A stretch of DNA of 64,000 nucleotides from Nocardioides nitrophenolicus. GTDB taxonomy: Bacteria > Actinomycetota > Actinomycetes > Propionibacteriales > Nocardioidaceae. Positions 7,187 to 16,529 of this stretch are shown here, one piece after another. The stretch lies in the NCBI RefSeq assembly GCF_016907515.1, contig NZ_JAFBBY010000001.1:1860001-1924000 (forward strand), in the 5' to 3' direction. Below the pieces are notes generated by a model, which had not been told where the DNA came from, did no database searches, and saw only the letters and a program-made list of their open reading frames with translations. The first letter of the stretch is position 1; each line of letters begins with the position of its first letter. A program made the translations under genes and the position numbers.

Positions 7187-8797
7187 GTGACGACCCGAGC
7201 GCAGGACCTCCGGGATCCCATCGCGGAGTCCTGGCGGCGCGCCGAGCTGGCCGGGCTGACCCCGGGCTCGGCCCTCGACCACCTGACCTACGGCGACGTC
7301 GACCACACCACGCCGCTGCAGATCGCCGCGTCGCCGGTGCTCGACGAGCTCAACGAGCAGCTCGAGGGCACCATGTTCGGCACCCTGCTCGTCGACCGGG
7401 AGGGCCGGATCGCGCAGCGCTGGTGCGGCGACACCGGCGCCCGCCGGGCGTTCGACAACCTCGGCGTCGACGTCGGGGCCTCGCTGCTGGAGGAGGCGGT
7501 CGGCACCAACGCGCTCGGCACCGTGCTGGAGACCCGGACCAGCATCTCGGTCAACGGCCGGGAGCACTTCGCGGTCGCGCTGCGCCGCTTCAGCTGCTAC
7601 GGCCACCCGATCTTCCATCCCACGACCCGCCGGATCGAGGGGGTCCTCGACATCACGGCGCTGATGGAGGAGGCCAGCCCCCTGCTGCCGCCGCTGGTCG
7701 CCCGCGCCGTCGCCGACATCGAGCAGCGGCTGCTCGACGGCAGCCGGGTCTCGGAGAAGCAGCTGCTCGCCGCCTTCCAGGCCGCCGCCAGCCGGCGGCG
7801 GGCGGTGGTCGCGATCGGCAACGACCTGCTGATGTCGAACCAGGCCGCCGCGGACCTGCTCGGCTCGACCGACGTGGCGCTGCTGCGGATGCTGGCCTCC
7901 GACGTCCGCGGCGAGGCGTCGATCGACCTCACCCTCGAGTCCGGCCTCGAGGTCCGGGTCGAGGCGGCGCGGGTCGGCGGCGCCCGCGGCGGCGCGCTGC
8001 TCCACGTCGAGCCGCACCGCGAGCCCAAGCGCCCGCGCCCGGCCACCGACGCCCCCTCCACCCACGCTCCCCTGCTCGTCGCCGGCCCACCCGGCTCGGG
8101 CCGCTCCGCCGAGGCCCGCCGGCTCGCCGACCCCCAGCCGGTCGCCGTCCTCAACGCGGCCTCGGCGCTGCTCGACGGCACCGACGCCTGGGCCCGCAAC
8201 TTCGGCGCCCTGGTCCGGGCCGGCCAGGGCTCGGTCTGCATCGACGGCATCGACCTGCTGCCCGACGACCTGGTCGACCTGGTCGCCTCCCACCTCGCCG
8301 AGCGCCGCGCCCCGCGCCTGGTGCTCGTCAGCGGCCCCGTCGACGGCCTGTCCGGGCGGGCCGCCGCCCTCGCCGGCGAGTGCACCGAGCGCCGCCTGCT
8401 CACCCCGCTCGCCAGCCGGCCCCAGGAGATCCCCGAGCTGGTCCGCGCCATGCTGGTCGACCTCGGCGCCGACCCCTCGCTCCACTTCACCCCCGGCGCC
8501 CTCGGCGCGCTGTCCTCCCAGCCCTGGCCCGGAAACCTGCGCGAGCTGCGGGCCGTCGTCGAGCACGTCGTACGCCGGCGGCGCACCGGCGCCGTCGTCG
8601 TCGACGAGCTCCCCGAGGCCTACCGCACCCAGGAGCCGGCCCGCCCGCTCGCCCCCATCGACCGGGCCGAGAGGACCGTCATCGTCGCGGCGCTGCGCGA
8701 GCACGACGGCAACAAGGTCAAGGCCGCGCAGGCGCTCGGGATCTCGCGGACGACGCTCTACGCGAAGATGCGGGCGCTGCGGATCACGGTGTACTGA
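7187..8797 (+). CDS. GAF and Fis-type HTH regulator (AcoR/MimR-like, degenerate AAA+ core)
   Basis: A 536-aa regulator of the type that in actinobacteria controls alcohol, acetoin and alkane oxidation genes. The N-terminal half carries a GAF-like sensor (VGASLLEEAVGTNALGTVLE near residue 100). The middle is an enhancer-binding-protein ATPase remnant: Walker A is GPPGSGRS with Arg in place of Lys, Walker B is SVCIDGID lacking the usual DE, and no GAFTGA loop is visible. The C-terminus is a Fis HTH (KAAQALGISRTTLYAKMR). GTG 7187 follows GGGAGGA; the frame is open upstream to 7103, but that part covers the operator. It faces the alcohol dehydrogenase operon, its likely target. Confidence 0.88.
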   Translation: MTTRAQDLRDPIAESWRRAELAGLTPGSALDHLTYGDVDHTTPLQIAASPVLDELNEQLEGTMFGTLLVDREGRIAQRWCGDTGARRAFDNLGVDVGASLLEEAVGTNALGTVLETRTSISVNGREHFAVALRRFSCYGHPIFHPTTRRIEGVLDITALMEEASPLLPPLVARAVADIEQRLLDGSRVSEKQLLAAFQAAASRRRAVVAIGNDLLMSNQAAADLLGSTDVALLRMLASDVRGEASIDLTLESGLEVRVEAARVGGARGGALLHVEPHREPKRPRPATDAPSTHAPLLVAGPPGSGRSAEARRLADPQPVAVLNAASALLDGTDAWARNFGALVRAGQGSVCIDGIDLLPDDLVDLVASHLAERRAPRLVLVSGPVDGLSGRAAALAGECTERRLLTPLASRPQEIPELVRAMLVDLGADPSLHFTPGALGALSSQPWPGNLRELRAVVEHVVRRRRTGAVVVDELPEAYRTQEPARPLAPIDRAERTVIVAALREHDGNKVKAAQALGISRTTLYAKMRALRITVY

Positions 8798-8880
8798 GTC
8801 CCGGATACCCCGCATTTCGGTGATGTTCTAGCCCTCCGACGCGATGGACGATGCCCTGACGCCGAGCGAGGGGGACCATC

Positions 8881-9879
8881 ATGCGGACGACAGGCTCAGG
8901 GCTGGCATGGACAGTGGCGGGAGGGCTCGTCGCGACCGCACTGGTGGCGCCGACGAGCGCCCCGGCCGGCGCCGCGGCGGCAGCGGCGTGCGCGCCGGCC
9001 GCCGACATCCAGGCGATCGTCGACGACTCGGGCTCGATGTCGTCGACCGACCCGGGGCGGCTGCGGGTCCAGGCGATGAACCTGCTCATCGACGCCCTCG
9101 CCCCGGCGCAGGTCCTGGGCGCTACGGAGTTCGGCTCCTCTCCGGCCGACGTCTTCGCGCCGGCTGCCGTCGGACCCAGTGCCGCGGCGATGAAGGCGGC
9201 ACTCGACGCGGCGATCCAGGCCGACAACGGCGGCACCGACTACAACCTCGCCTTCGACGCGGCCCGCACGGTCAACCCGGGCGCGAGCGTGCGGATCTTC
9301 CTGACCGATGGTGGGCACAACAGCGGGACCTACCTGAACACCCATCTCAACCCCGCTCCACCGCAGACACCGACGTACGTCATCGGCTTCAGCCCCGGCC
9401 TGGCCGGCGTCGCGGATCAGGCGCGGCTGCAGCAGATCGCCAACGAGACCGGCGGCGTCTACTACGCGCTCCCCGACGCGCAGGCGCTGCAGTCGGTGAT
9501 GAACGACATCCAGACCCGGCTCACGTGCCAGACGCCGCCGAAGACCTTCGTCGACAACATCGCCGTCGGTAAGTCGAAGAACCACGCGGTGAAGATCAAG
9601 CGCAAGTCCCGCTCCGCGCAGCTCACGCTGACCTGGACCAGCCCGCTCGACGCCTTCAAGGTCAAGAAGCTGCGGATCGTGCGCCACGGCAGGGTCGTCG
9701 CCGTCAAGGGCCGCCACCTCAAGGTGAGGACGAAGCACGGCTCGACCTATCTGGTGATCAAGGTGACCAGGCTGACCCCGGGCAAGCTGAGGTTCAAGGT
9801 GATGAACACCGCTGCCGGCTCCGGCGCACCGCAGGTGACCGTGACGACCCAGGTGAGCCAGAGCAGGTCGAAGAAGTAG
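8881..9879 (+). CDS. Secreted VWA-domain protein
   Basis: A 332-aa exported protein of unknown role. An N-terminal signal peptide (TVAGGLVATALVAPTSAPAGAAAAA) leads to a VWA domain with the MIDAS motif DDSGSMSS near residues 50-57 and the supporting FLTDGGHNSG near 140. The C-terminal about 110 residues are very rich in Lys and Arg and look like a beta-sandwich that could bind wall polymers. The ATG follows a GAGGGGG purine stretch. It is convergent with the MarR gene, only 10 bp apart. No partner gene indicates its function. Confidence 0.85.
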   Translation: MRTTGSGLAWTVAGGLVATALVAPTSAPAGAAAAAACAPAADIQAIVDDSGSMSSTDPGRLRVQAMNLLIDALAPAQVLGATEFGSSPADVFAPAAVGPSAAAMKAALDAAIQADNGGTDYNLAFDAARTVNPGASVRIFLTDGGHNSGTYLNTHLNPAPPQTPTYVIGFSPGLAGVADQARLQQIANETGGVYYALPDAQALQSVMNDIQTRLTCQTPPKTFVDNIAVGKSKNHAVKIKRKSRSAQLTLTWTSPLDAFKVKKLRIVRHGRVVAVKGRHLKVRTKHGSTYLVIKVTRLTPGKLRFKVMNTAAGSGAPQVTVTTQVSQSRSKK

Positions 9880-9889
9880 GCCGAGCCCG

Positions 9890-10393
9890 TCAGTCCGCGA
9901 AGTCTCCCGACGCCTGCCGCACCCGCCGCAGCAGGTCGTAGGCGTCGCTCTGCTGGTCGCCGCTGAGCCCGGTGACGGCGAAGTCGATCGCGGTCACCGC
10001 CGTGGTCGCCTTGCGGACCGTGGCCCGGCCCTCGGGCGTGAGCCGGGCGAGGGTGCGACGGCGGTCCTCCTCGTCGGGCACCCGGACGACGTAGCCCTGG
10101 GCCTCGAGGCGGTCGATGGCGCTGGTGACCGAGGTCGGGTGCACCATCAGCCGCTCCCCGATCTTGCTCAGGGGCAGCGAGCCGCGCTTGCTGAACAGGA
10201 GCAGCACGAGCACCTCGTAGCGGGAGAAGGTCAGCCCGAACGGCTTCAGCGCGGCGTCCAGCGCCCCGATCATCAGCTGCTGGACCCGCATCACCGAGGT
10301 GGCCAGGCGCATCGCCGTCGCGTCGCCGAAGTGCTCCTCCCACAGGTCGCCGGCACGGTCGATCGGGTCGAACGGCAGGCGGGACGCGGGCAT
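9890..10393 (-). CDS. MarR family transcriptional regulator
   Basis: A 167-aa winged-helix regulator. The core is typical: [40 protein letters not shown] for the recognition helices and [16 protein letters not shown] for the wing. It is divergent from icmF with 83 bp between them, and that gap contains a CTTGGA/TCCAAG dyad. It is probably the local regulator of the mutase, perhaps answering an acyl-CoA or branched acid. Confidence 0.92.
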   Translation of the reverse strand: MPASRLPFDPIDRAGDLWEEHFGDATAMRLATSVMRVQQLMIGALDAALKPFGLTFSRYEVLVLLLFSKRGSLPLSKIGERLMVHPTSVTSAIDRLEAQGYVVRVPDEEDRRRTLARLTPEGRATVRKATTAVTAIDFAVTGLSGDQQSDAYDLLRRVRQASGDFAD

Positions 10394-10432
10394 GCGCCGA
10401 ACCCTATGACATCCCTGGGCTTTTCCAGATTA

Positions 10433-10461
10433 CTTGGACGTCCTACTATCGGAGATCCAAG
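10433..10461. promoter_or_regulatory. Dyad between MarR gene and icmF
   Basis: CTTGGA (10433-10438) and TCCAAG (10456-10461) form an inverted repeat. Inside the left arm is the 8-bp palindrome GGACGTCC (10436-10443). It is the only clear symmetry in the 83-bp divergent gap, so it is the likely MarR operator. Confidence 0.5.
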
Positions 10462-10476
10462 GAGTTTGGAGGACCG

Positions 10477-13400
10477 ATGCCCGAGCACACCCTGCACGTC
10501 CCGCAGCACCCCGTCCGCCTGGTGACGGCGTCCAGCCTGTTCGACGGCCACGACGCCTCGATCAACATCATGCGCCGGATCTTCCAGAGCCAGGGCTGCG
10601 AGGTGATCCACCTCGGGCACAACCGCTCGGTGGCCGAGGTCGTCGAGGCCGCCATCGAGGAGGACGTGCAGGGCATCGCCGTGTCGTCGTACCAGGGCGG
10701 GCACGTGGAGTACTTCGAGTACCTCACCGAGCTGCTCCGCGAACGCGGCGCCGGGCACATCAAGGTCGTCGGCGGCGGTGGCGGCGTCATCGTCCACGAC
10801 GAGATCAACCGGCTGCGCAACTCCGGCGTCACCATCTTCTCCCCCGAGGACGGACAGCGGCTCGGCCTCCCGGGCATGGTCAACACCGTCGTAGAGGCGT
10901 GCGACACCGACCTGTGGGAGACCGGCAGCGTCACCGCCGAGCAGGTCCTCAGCGGCGACCGCACCGCGCTCGCCCGCGCCATCACCGGCGCCGAGCTCGG
11001 CCGGCTCGACCAGGCCCTGCTCGAGCGCCTGTCCGAGGCGGCGGCCGCCCACGCCGTCCCCGTCCTCGGCATCACCGGCACCGGCGGCTCCGGCAAGTCC
11101 AGCCTCACCGACGAGCTCGTCCGACGACTGCGAGTCGACCAGCAGGACAAGGTCCGGGTCGCGGTGCTGGCGGTCGACCCGACCCGGCGCAAGGGCGGCG
11201 GCGCGCTGCTCGGCGACCGGATCCGGATGAACAGCCTCGACCTGACCGGCCACGGCCTGGACCGCAACCAGGTCTACTTCCGAAGCCTGGCCACCCGCGG
11301 CGCGCACGAGGTCCCCGAGCACCTCACCGACGTGCTCACCGTGATCAAGGCCGCCGGCTTCGACCTGGTCATCGTCGAGACCCCCGGCATCGGCCAGGGC
11401 GACGCCGCGATCGTGCCCTTCGTCGACACCTCGCTCTACGTGATGACGCCCGAGTTCGGCGCCGCGTCGCAGCTGGAGAAGATCGACATGCTCGACTTCG
11501 CCGACGCGGTCGCGATCAACAAGTTCGAGCGCCGTGGCGCCGAGGACGCGCTGCGCGACGTGGGCCGCCAGATGGTCCGCAACCGCGAGGCGTTCGGCAA
11601 GCAGCCCGCCGAGATGCCCGTGTTCGGCACGTCGGCCGCCACCTTCGACGACGACGGCGTCACCGCGCTCTACCAGCACCTGCGCGGCCTGCTCGTCGGC
11701 AAGGGCCTGGCCGTCTCCGAGGGCATGCTCGCGCCGGTCGAGGGCAAGAAGTCCACCCGGATCCAGCAGGTGCTGCCGGCCGACCGGGTGCGCTACCTCG
11801 CCGAGATCGCCGAGACCGTGCGCGGCTACCACGCCGACACCGAGGTGCTCGTCGAGAAGGCCCGCCGCGCGCAGCGCTTCGCCGCCGTCGCCGAGGAGCT
11901 CGCCGAGATCGAGGACCTCGCCGCCGCCGCGGCCCGCGCCAACGACGACCTGCCGCTCGACGTACGCGACCAGCTGAGGGCGTGGCCCGACGTCGTCGCG
12001 CAGTACGACGAGGACACCGCGACCAAGGGCCGAGAGTCGCTCTCCGGCAACCGCGTGCCGCGGGTCGCCGTACCCCGCTTCGCCGACCACGGCGAGCTGG
12101 TCCGCTACTGGCGCCGCGAGAACCTGCCGGGCCACTTCCCGTTCACGGCCGGCGTCTTCCCGTTCAAGCGCGCCGACGAGGACCCGGCCCGGATGTTCGC
12201 CGGCGAGGGCGACCCGTTCCGCACCAACAAGCGGTTCCGGATGCTGTCCGAGGGCCAGCCGGCCACCCGGCTCTCGACCGCCTTCGACTCGGTCACGCTC
12301 TACGGCCGCGACCCCGACGAGCGCCCCGACATCTACGGCAAGGTCGGCACCTCCGGCGTCTCCGTCGCGACGCTCGACGACATGAAGGCCCTCTACGACG
12401 GCTTCGACCTGCTCTCCCCCACGACGTCGGTGTCGATGACGATCAACGGCCCCGCGCCGACGGTGCTGGCGTTCTACCTCAACACCGCGATGGACCAGGC
12501 CCGCGAGCGCGGCATCGACCCCTACGAGGCGATCAAGTCGATCCGCGGCACGGTCCAGGCCGACATCCTCAAGGAGGACCAGGGCCAGAACACCTGCCTG
12601 TTCTCCACGGAGTTCTCGCTGCGCTGCATGGCCGACATCCAGGAGTGGTTCATCCAGCAGCAGGTCCGCAACTTCTACTCGGTCTCCATCTCGGGCTACC
12701 ACATCGCCGAGGCCGGGGCGAACCCGATCAGCCAGCTCGCGTTCACCCTCGCCAACGGCTTCACCTACGTCGAGTCGTACCTCGCCCGCGGCATGGACAT
12801 CGACGACTTCGCCCCCAACCTGTCGTTCTTCTTCTCCAACGGCATGGACCCGGAGTACACCGTCATCGGCCGGGTCGCCCGTCGGATCTGGGCGATCGCG
12901 ATGCGCGACCGGTACGGCGCCAACGAGCGCTCCCAGAAGCTGAAGTACCACGTCCAGACGTCCGGCCGCTCGCTGCACGCGCAGGAGATGGACTTCAACG
13001 ACATCCGCACCACCCTGCAGGCGCTGATCGCGATCTACGACAACGCGAACTCGCTGCACACCAACGCCTACGACGAGGCCGTCACCACCCCGTCGGCGGA
13101 GTCGGTGCGCCGGGCGCTGGCGATCCAGCTGATCATCAACCGCGAGTGGGGCCTGGCCTCCAACGAGAACCCGCTCCAGGGCTCGTACGTCGTCGACGAG
13201 CTCACCGACCTGGTCGAGGCCGCCGTACTGACCGAGTTCGACCGCATCTCCGAGCGCGGCGGCGTCCTCGGCGCGATGGAGACCGGCTACCAGCGCGGCC
13301 GGATCCAGGACGAGTCGATGCTCTACGAGCACCGCAAGCACGACGGCACCCTGCCGATCATCGGCGTCAACACCTTCCGGGCGCCCGAGTCCGGCGACGG

Positions 13401-13647
13401 CACCCCCGACGAGATCGAGCTGGCCCGCGCCACGACCGAGGAGAAGGAGTCGCAGCTGGTACGCCTGCGCGACTTCCAGGCCCGCCACGCCGACGAGGCC
13501 ACCGCCGCCATCGCCCGCCTCAAGGAGGTGGCCACGACCGGCGAGAACATCTTCGCCGCGCTCATGGACGCCGCCCGGGTCTGCTCGCTCGGCCAGGTCA
13601 CCGAGGCGTTCTTCGAGGTGGGCGGGCAGTACCGGCGCAACGTGTGA
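10477..13647 (+). CDS. icmF: Fused isobutyryl-CoA mutase (coenzyme B12, IcmF)
   Basis: Interconverts isobutyryl-CoA and n-butyryl-CoA, or a related branched acyl-CoA, using adenosylcobalamin. The 1056-aa protein has the IcmF domain order: B12-binding domain at about 1-140 with the base-off motif DGHDASIN; a MeaB-type G-protein chaperone with Walker A GTGGSGKS near 202-209 and NKFE later; then the acyl-CoA mutase TIM barrel from about 540 to the end ([28 protein letters not shown]). The ATG follows GGAGG. All three functions are on one chain, so no separate small subunit or meaB is needed. Exact substrate preference (isobutyryl versus isovaleryl/pivalyl) cannot be settled by reading. Confidence 0.95.
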   Translation: MPEHTLHVPQHPVRLVTASSLFDGHDASINIMRRIFQSQGCEVIHLGHNRSVAEVVEAAIEEDVQGIAVSSYQGGHVEYFEYLTELLRERGAGHIKVVGGGGGVIVHDEINRLRNSGVTIFSPEDGQRLGLPGMVNTVVEACDTDLWETGSVTAEQVLSGDRTALARAITGAELGRLDQALLERLSEAAAAHAVPVLGITGTGGSGKSSLTDELVRRLRVDQQDKVRVAVLAVDPTRRKGGGALLGDRIRMNSLDLTGHGLDRNQVYFRSLATRGAHEVPEHLTDVLTVIKAAGFDLVIVETPGIGQGDAAIVPFVDTSLYVMTPEFGAASQLEKIDMLDFADAVAINKFERRGAEDALRDVGRQMVRNREAFGKQPAEMPVFGTSAATFDDDGVTALYQHLRGLLVGKGLAVSEGMLAPVEGKKSTRIQQVLPADRVRYLAEIAETVRGYHADTEVLVEKARRAQRFAAVAEELAEIEDLAAAAARANDDLPLDVRDQLRAWPDVVAQYDEDTATKGRESLSGNRVPRVAVPRFADHGELVRYWRRENLPGHFPFTAGVFPFKRADEDPARMFAGEGDPFRTNKRFRMLSEGQPATRLSTAFDSVTLYGRDPDERPDIYGKVGTSGVSVATLDDMKALYDGFDLLSPTTSVSMTINGPAPTVLAFYLNTAMDQARERGIDPYEAIKSIRGTVQADILKEDQGQNTCLFSTEFSLRCMADIQEWFIQQQVRNFYSVSISGYHIAEAGANPISQLAFTLANGFTYVESYLARGMDIDDFAPNLSFFFSNGMDPEYTVIGRVARRIWAIAMRDRYGANERSQKLKYHVQTSGRSLHAQEMDFNDIRTTLQALIAIYDNANSLHTNAYDEAVTTPSAESVRRALAIQLIINREWGLASNENPLQGSYVVDELTDLVEAAVLTEFDRISERGGVLGAMETGYQRGRIQDESMLYEHRKHDGTLPIIGVNTFRAPESGDGTPDEIELARATTEEKESQLVRLRDFQARHADEATAAIARLKEVATTGENIFAALMDAARVCSLGQVTEAFFEVGGQYRRNV

Positions 13648-13651
13648 TCGG

Positions 13652-13771
13652 TCGGGCTGTAACACGGGGTTCGCTGGTGTTCCGGACCCGCTCGGGCTGT
13701 AACACGGGGTTCGCGGGTGTTCCGGACCCACTCGGGCTGTAACACGCGGTGCGCCGGTCTTCCCGACCCGA
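13652..13771. repeat. Three tandem 40-bp repeats downstream of icmF
   Basis: Units start at 13652, 13692 and 13732, each opening TCGGGCTGTAACACG and ending near GACCC. Units 1 and 2 are nearly identical; unit 3 has diverged. They start 4 bp after the icmF stop codon. A degenerate inverted copy follows at 13816-13853. The block is not protein-coding as far as I can see. Confidence 0.85.
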
Positions 13772-13815
13772 GCCTCATGTTGCGGACCCGTACGGACGCC
13801 GTTCCGCGACGTCCA

Positions 13816-13853
13816 GGGTCGGGCAGAGCGGCGAACTGCGTGTTACAGCGCCT
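13816..13853. repeat. Inverted, degenerate fourth copy of the 40-bp repeat
   Basis: Read on the minus strand this stretch matches the 40-bp unit: CTGTAACACG occurs inverted as CGTGTTACAG at 13839-13848, with GGGTCGGG at the far end. With 13652-13771 it could form a long stem. The rest of the 325-bp gap (13648-13972) holds no gene that I can support, only the ECF promoter at 13901-13927. Confidence 0.65.
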
Positions 13854-13900
13854 CGCAACACCGCCACGCCACACCGCCACGAAAATCTTTTCGGGGTCCA

Positions 13901-13927
13901 TGTCGAAGTAGCCGTCGCCCGTTCGAC
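13901..13927 (+). promoter_or_regulatory. Predicted ECF42-type sigma factor promoter
   Basis: TGTCGA at 13901-13906 and CGAC at 13924-13927, 17 bp apart, 46 bp before the DGPF gene. As I recall, ECF42 promoters carry TGTCGA at -35 and CG(A/T)C at -10, and they control DGPF genes next to the sigma gene, exactly the arrangement here. Confidence 0.75.
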
Positions 13928-13972
13928 GTAGGTTCGTAAGTCACTCACCAACGAACCGAAGGACTGATCGAG

Positions 13973-14359
13973 ATGCCGCGTTTCATGGGACTCGTCCGGA
14001 TGGAAGACGGACAGGGCAACCCGCCGCAGGCGCTGTTCGAGGCGATGGACGCCTACATCGGCGAGCAGGCGCAGAAGGGCCACTTCCTCGACGGCGGCGG
14101 CCTGTTCGGCCTCGAGGACGCCGTGAACTTCGTGGTCCGCACCGGCGAGGTCACCCGCGTCGACGGCCCGTACGCCGAGGCCCGGGAGGCCGTCGGCGGC
14201 TGGGCGCTGCTGCAGTACGACAGCCTCGAGGAGGCGATCGCCAACCAGGAGGAGTTCGCCGCCCTCCACGCCAAGTACTGGCCCGAGTGCTCGATGGTCG
14301 CCACTCTGCGTCAGATCTCCGACGAGGCACCCGAGACCGCCGAGGCCGCTGGAGCCTGA
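13973..14359 (+). CDS. DGPF/YCII-domain protein
   Basis: A 128-aa protein of the YCII-related DGPF family, with VDGPYAEAREAVGGWALLQ near residues 64-82 giving the family its name. The biochemical role is unknown; members usually stand next to ECF42 sigma factors and belong to their regulon. The ATG at 13973 lies 46 bp after the predicted promoter and 36 bp before the sigma gene, so both are probably one transcript. Confidence 0.9.
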   Translation: MPRFMGLVRMEDGQGNPPQALFEAMDAYIGEQAQKGHFLDGGGLFGLEDAVNFVVRTGEVTRVDGPYAEAREAVGGWALLQYDSLEEAIANQEEFAALHAKYWPECSMVATLRQISDEAPETAEAAGA

Positions 14360-14394
14360 TCCGCCGTCCGTGCGGCCGGCCCTAGGCTGGCCGC

Positions 14395-15681
14395 ATGGCC
14401 GACGCCACCACCGCCGACGCGATCACCGCCACCTGGCGGGCCGAGTCGGCCCGCCTGGTCGGCGCGCTCGTGCGGATGACGCGCGACGTGGAGCTGGCCG
14501 AGGATCTCGCCCAGGACGCGCTGGTCGCCGCGCTGGAGCGCTGGCCCGAGGACGGCGTACCCGACAACCCGGCCGCCTGGCTGATGACGACGGCGAAGCG
14601 ACGCGCCGTCGACACCTTCCGGCGCGCCGAGAGCCTGCGGCGCAAGACCGAGGAGCTCGGACACGCGGCGGAGGAGGTGAGCGCGATGCCCGACCTGGAG
14701 TCCCAGGTCGACCACATCGAGGACGACGTCCTGCGGCTGGTCTTCCTGTGCTGCCATCCCGCGCTCACGCCGGAGTCCCGCGCCGCGCTCACCCTGCGCC
14801 TGGTCGGCGGGCTGACGACCGACGAGATCGCGCGCGGCTTCCTGGTGCCGAGTACCACCATGGGCCAGCGGATCTCGCGCGCCAAGAAGACCCTCGCCGA
14901 GGCGGGCGCCGAGATCGAGCTGCCGACCGGCGCCGAGCGCACCCAGCGCATCGACGACGTGATGGCGGTGGTCTACCTCGTCTTCACGGAGGGCTACGTC
15001 GCCACGGCGGGCGACGACTGGACCCGCCCCGACCTGGCCCAGGAGGGCATCCGGCTGGCTCGCCTGCTCGCGGACTTCGCGCCTGAGGAGCCGGAGGTCC
15101 ACGGCCTGCAGGCGCTGCTGGAGCTGCAGGGCTCCCGGCTGCCGGCGCGCACCGACGCCGACGGCGCGCCGGTGCTGCTCGACGATCAGGACCGCTCCCG
15201 CTGGGACCAGCTGCTGATCCGCCGCGGCCTCGCCGCGCTGCGCCGGGCGGAGGAGATCGCGGCGCGTGGCGTCCCGGTGGGCCGCTACTACCTGCAGGCC
15301 GCGATCGCCGCCGAGCACGCCAGGGCCACCTCCGCGGCGGCCACCGACTGGCCCCGCATCGCCCGCCTGTACGACGTCCTGGCCCAGGCCGCGCCCGGCC
15401 CGGTCGTCGAGGTCAACCGGGCCGTCGCCCACGGCCGTGCGGGCGGCCCGGACGCCGGTCTCGCGGTCCTCGCGGCGCTCCCGCCCGACGCGCTGCGCGA
15501 CTCGCCGCTGCTGCCGAGCGTGCGGGGCGACCTGCTGGAGCGGGCCGGCCGGCGCGCCGAGGCGGCCGCCGCGTTCGACGAGGCGGCCCGGCGCACCCGC
15601 AACGGGGACGAGCGCAGCCTGCTCGAGCGCCGGGCCCGGGCGAACCGCGCGACCCAGGACGATGCGGATCGCCTGACATAG
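14395..15681 (+). CDS. ECF42-type RNA polymerase sigma factor with long C-terminal extension
   Basis: A 428-aa extracytoplasmic-function sigma factor. Region 2 covers about residues 12-90 (DVELAEDLAQDALVAALERWP, NPAAWLMTTAKRRAVDTFRR) and region 4 about 110-170 (LTLRLVGGLTTDEIARGFLV). A helical, TPR-like extension of about 250 residues follows, which is diagnostic of the ECF42 class; that class lacks a classical anti-sigma factor and the extension is needed for activity. No anti-sigma gene lies nearby. It follows the DGPF gene and probably drives both from the promoter at 13901. Confidence 0.93.
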   Translation: MADATTADAITATWRAESARLVGALVRMTRDVELAEDLAQDALVAALERWPEDGVPDNPAAWLMTTAKRRAVDTFRRAESLRRKTEELGHAAEEVSAMPDLESQVDHIEDDVLRLVFLCCHPALTPESRAALTLRLVGGLTTDEIARGFLVPSTTMGQRISRAKKTLAEAGAEIELPTGAERTQRIDDVMAVVYLVFTEGYVATAGDDWTRPDLAQEGIRLARLLADFAPEEPEVHGLQALLELQGSRLPARTDADGAPVLLDDQDRSRWDQLLIRRGLAALRRAEEIAARGVPVGRYYLQAAIAAEHARATSAAATDWPRIARLYDVLAQAAPGPVVEVNRAVAHGRAGGPDAGLAVLAALPPDALRDSPLLPSVRGDLLERAGRRAEAAAAFDEAARRTRNGDERSLLERRARANRATQDDADRLT

Positions 15682-15690
15682 GGTGCGAAC

Positions 15691-16482
15691 GTGCGGCAGG
15701 TCAGAGTCGTCAAGCAGCCTCCCTACGCCGTGGGCTCGGTGGACCGAGCGCTGCGCGTGATCATGCTGCTGCAGGAGCGCGACGACGTCCGGCTCGCCGA
15801 GGTGGCCGACCTGCTCGGGGCGTCCCCGTCGACGGCCCATCGCATCCTGTCGACGCTGGTCTACCGGGGCTTCGCCGAGCAGGACTCGTCCCACCGGTAC
15901 CGGCTCGGTCCGCGGCTCCAGGGCTCGCGGCGTGACGCCGACCAGCTCGACGTGCTGCTCCGCAGCCATCTGACGACGCTGCGCGACGAGACGGGCGCGA
16001 CGGTCAGCGCGCTGGCGCTCGAGGGCCGCTCGGCACGCATCCTGCACACCGTCGTCGCCACCCGCGGCCACCACATCTCCGAGCGGACCGGTACGACGCT
16101 GCCGGCGGTCGAGGCGTCCGCGGGCAAGGCGCTGCTCGCCCACCTGTCCCGCGCCGATCTCCATGCCCTGCTCACCGGCCGCCACGCCGCCCTCCAGGGC
16201 GAGGGCATCACCCCCGGCCGGCTCGAGGCCCTGGAGGCCGAGCTGGCGCGGGTGCGCGAGGAGGGGGTGGCCTACAACCTGCGCCGCACGGAGGCCGACC
16301 TGGTCGCGGTGGGCTGCGCCGTACCCACCCGCGCCCGCGCCCCGTGGCTCGGCCTCGCCGTGTCGCTGCCCGCGGTCGAGGGCGATGCCGTGCGCGACCC
16401 TCGCCTGCACGCCGCGCTCTGGGAGGTGGCCCTCCGGCTGGCTCGCGACCTCGACGCGGGCTCTCAACCGGATTCCGCGTGA
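15691..16482 (+). CDS. IclR family regulator of the gentisate operon
   Basis: A 263-aa regulator with an N-terminal winged helix (VDRALRVIMLLQERDDVRLAEVADLLG, then PSTAHRILSTL) and a C-terminal IclR effector domain (LPAVEASAGKALLAHL, VAYNLRRTEADLVAVGCAV). GTG start. It lies just upstream of the gentisate genes on the same strand, with a TTCCG-N5-CGGAA dyad overlapping its own stop codon. It probably senses an aromatic acid or pathway intermediate. Confidence 0.9.
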   Translation: MRQVRVVKQPPYAVGSVDRALRVIMLLQERDDVRLAEVADLLGASPSTAHRILSTLVYRGFAEQDSSHRYRLGPRLQGSRRDADQLDVLLRSHLTTLRDETGATVSALALEGRSARILHTVVATRGHHISERTGTTLPAVEASAGKALLAHLSRADLHALLTGRHAALQGEGITPGRLEALEAELARVREEGVAYNLRRTEADLVAVGCAVPTRARAPWLGLAVSLPAVEGDAVRDPRLHAALWEVALRLARDLDAGSQPDSA

Positions 16483-16487
16483 CGGAA
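16473..16487. promoter_or_regulatory. IclR-type operator upstream of the gentisate operon
   Basis: TTCCG-CGTGA-CGGAA, perfect 5-bp arms, overlapping the IclR stop codon and 42 bp upstream of the aldehyde dehydrogenase start. The same architecture with 6-bp arms occurs at 30204-30220 in front of the second aromatic cluster. Confidence 0.6.
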
Positions 16488-16529
16488 GGTCCGGGAGCGT
16501 CCCCGTGACGCGTCCGTACCTTCCACGGC

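Noticed and set aside
10291..13731. Long minus-strand open frame opposite icmF (1146 codons)
   Set aside because: It is the antisense shadow of icmF in GC-rich DNA; the translation is low-complexity Val/Asp/Arg-rich without family motifs.
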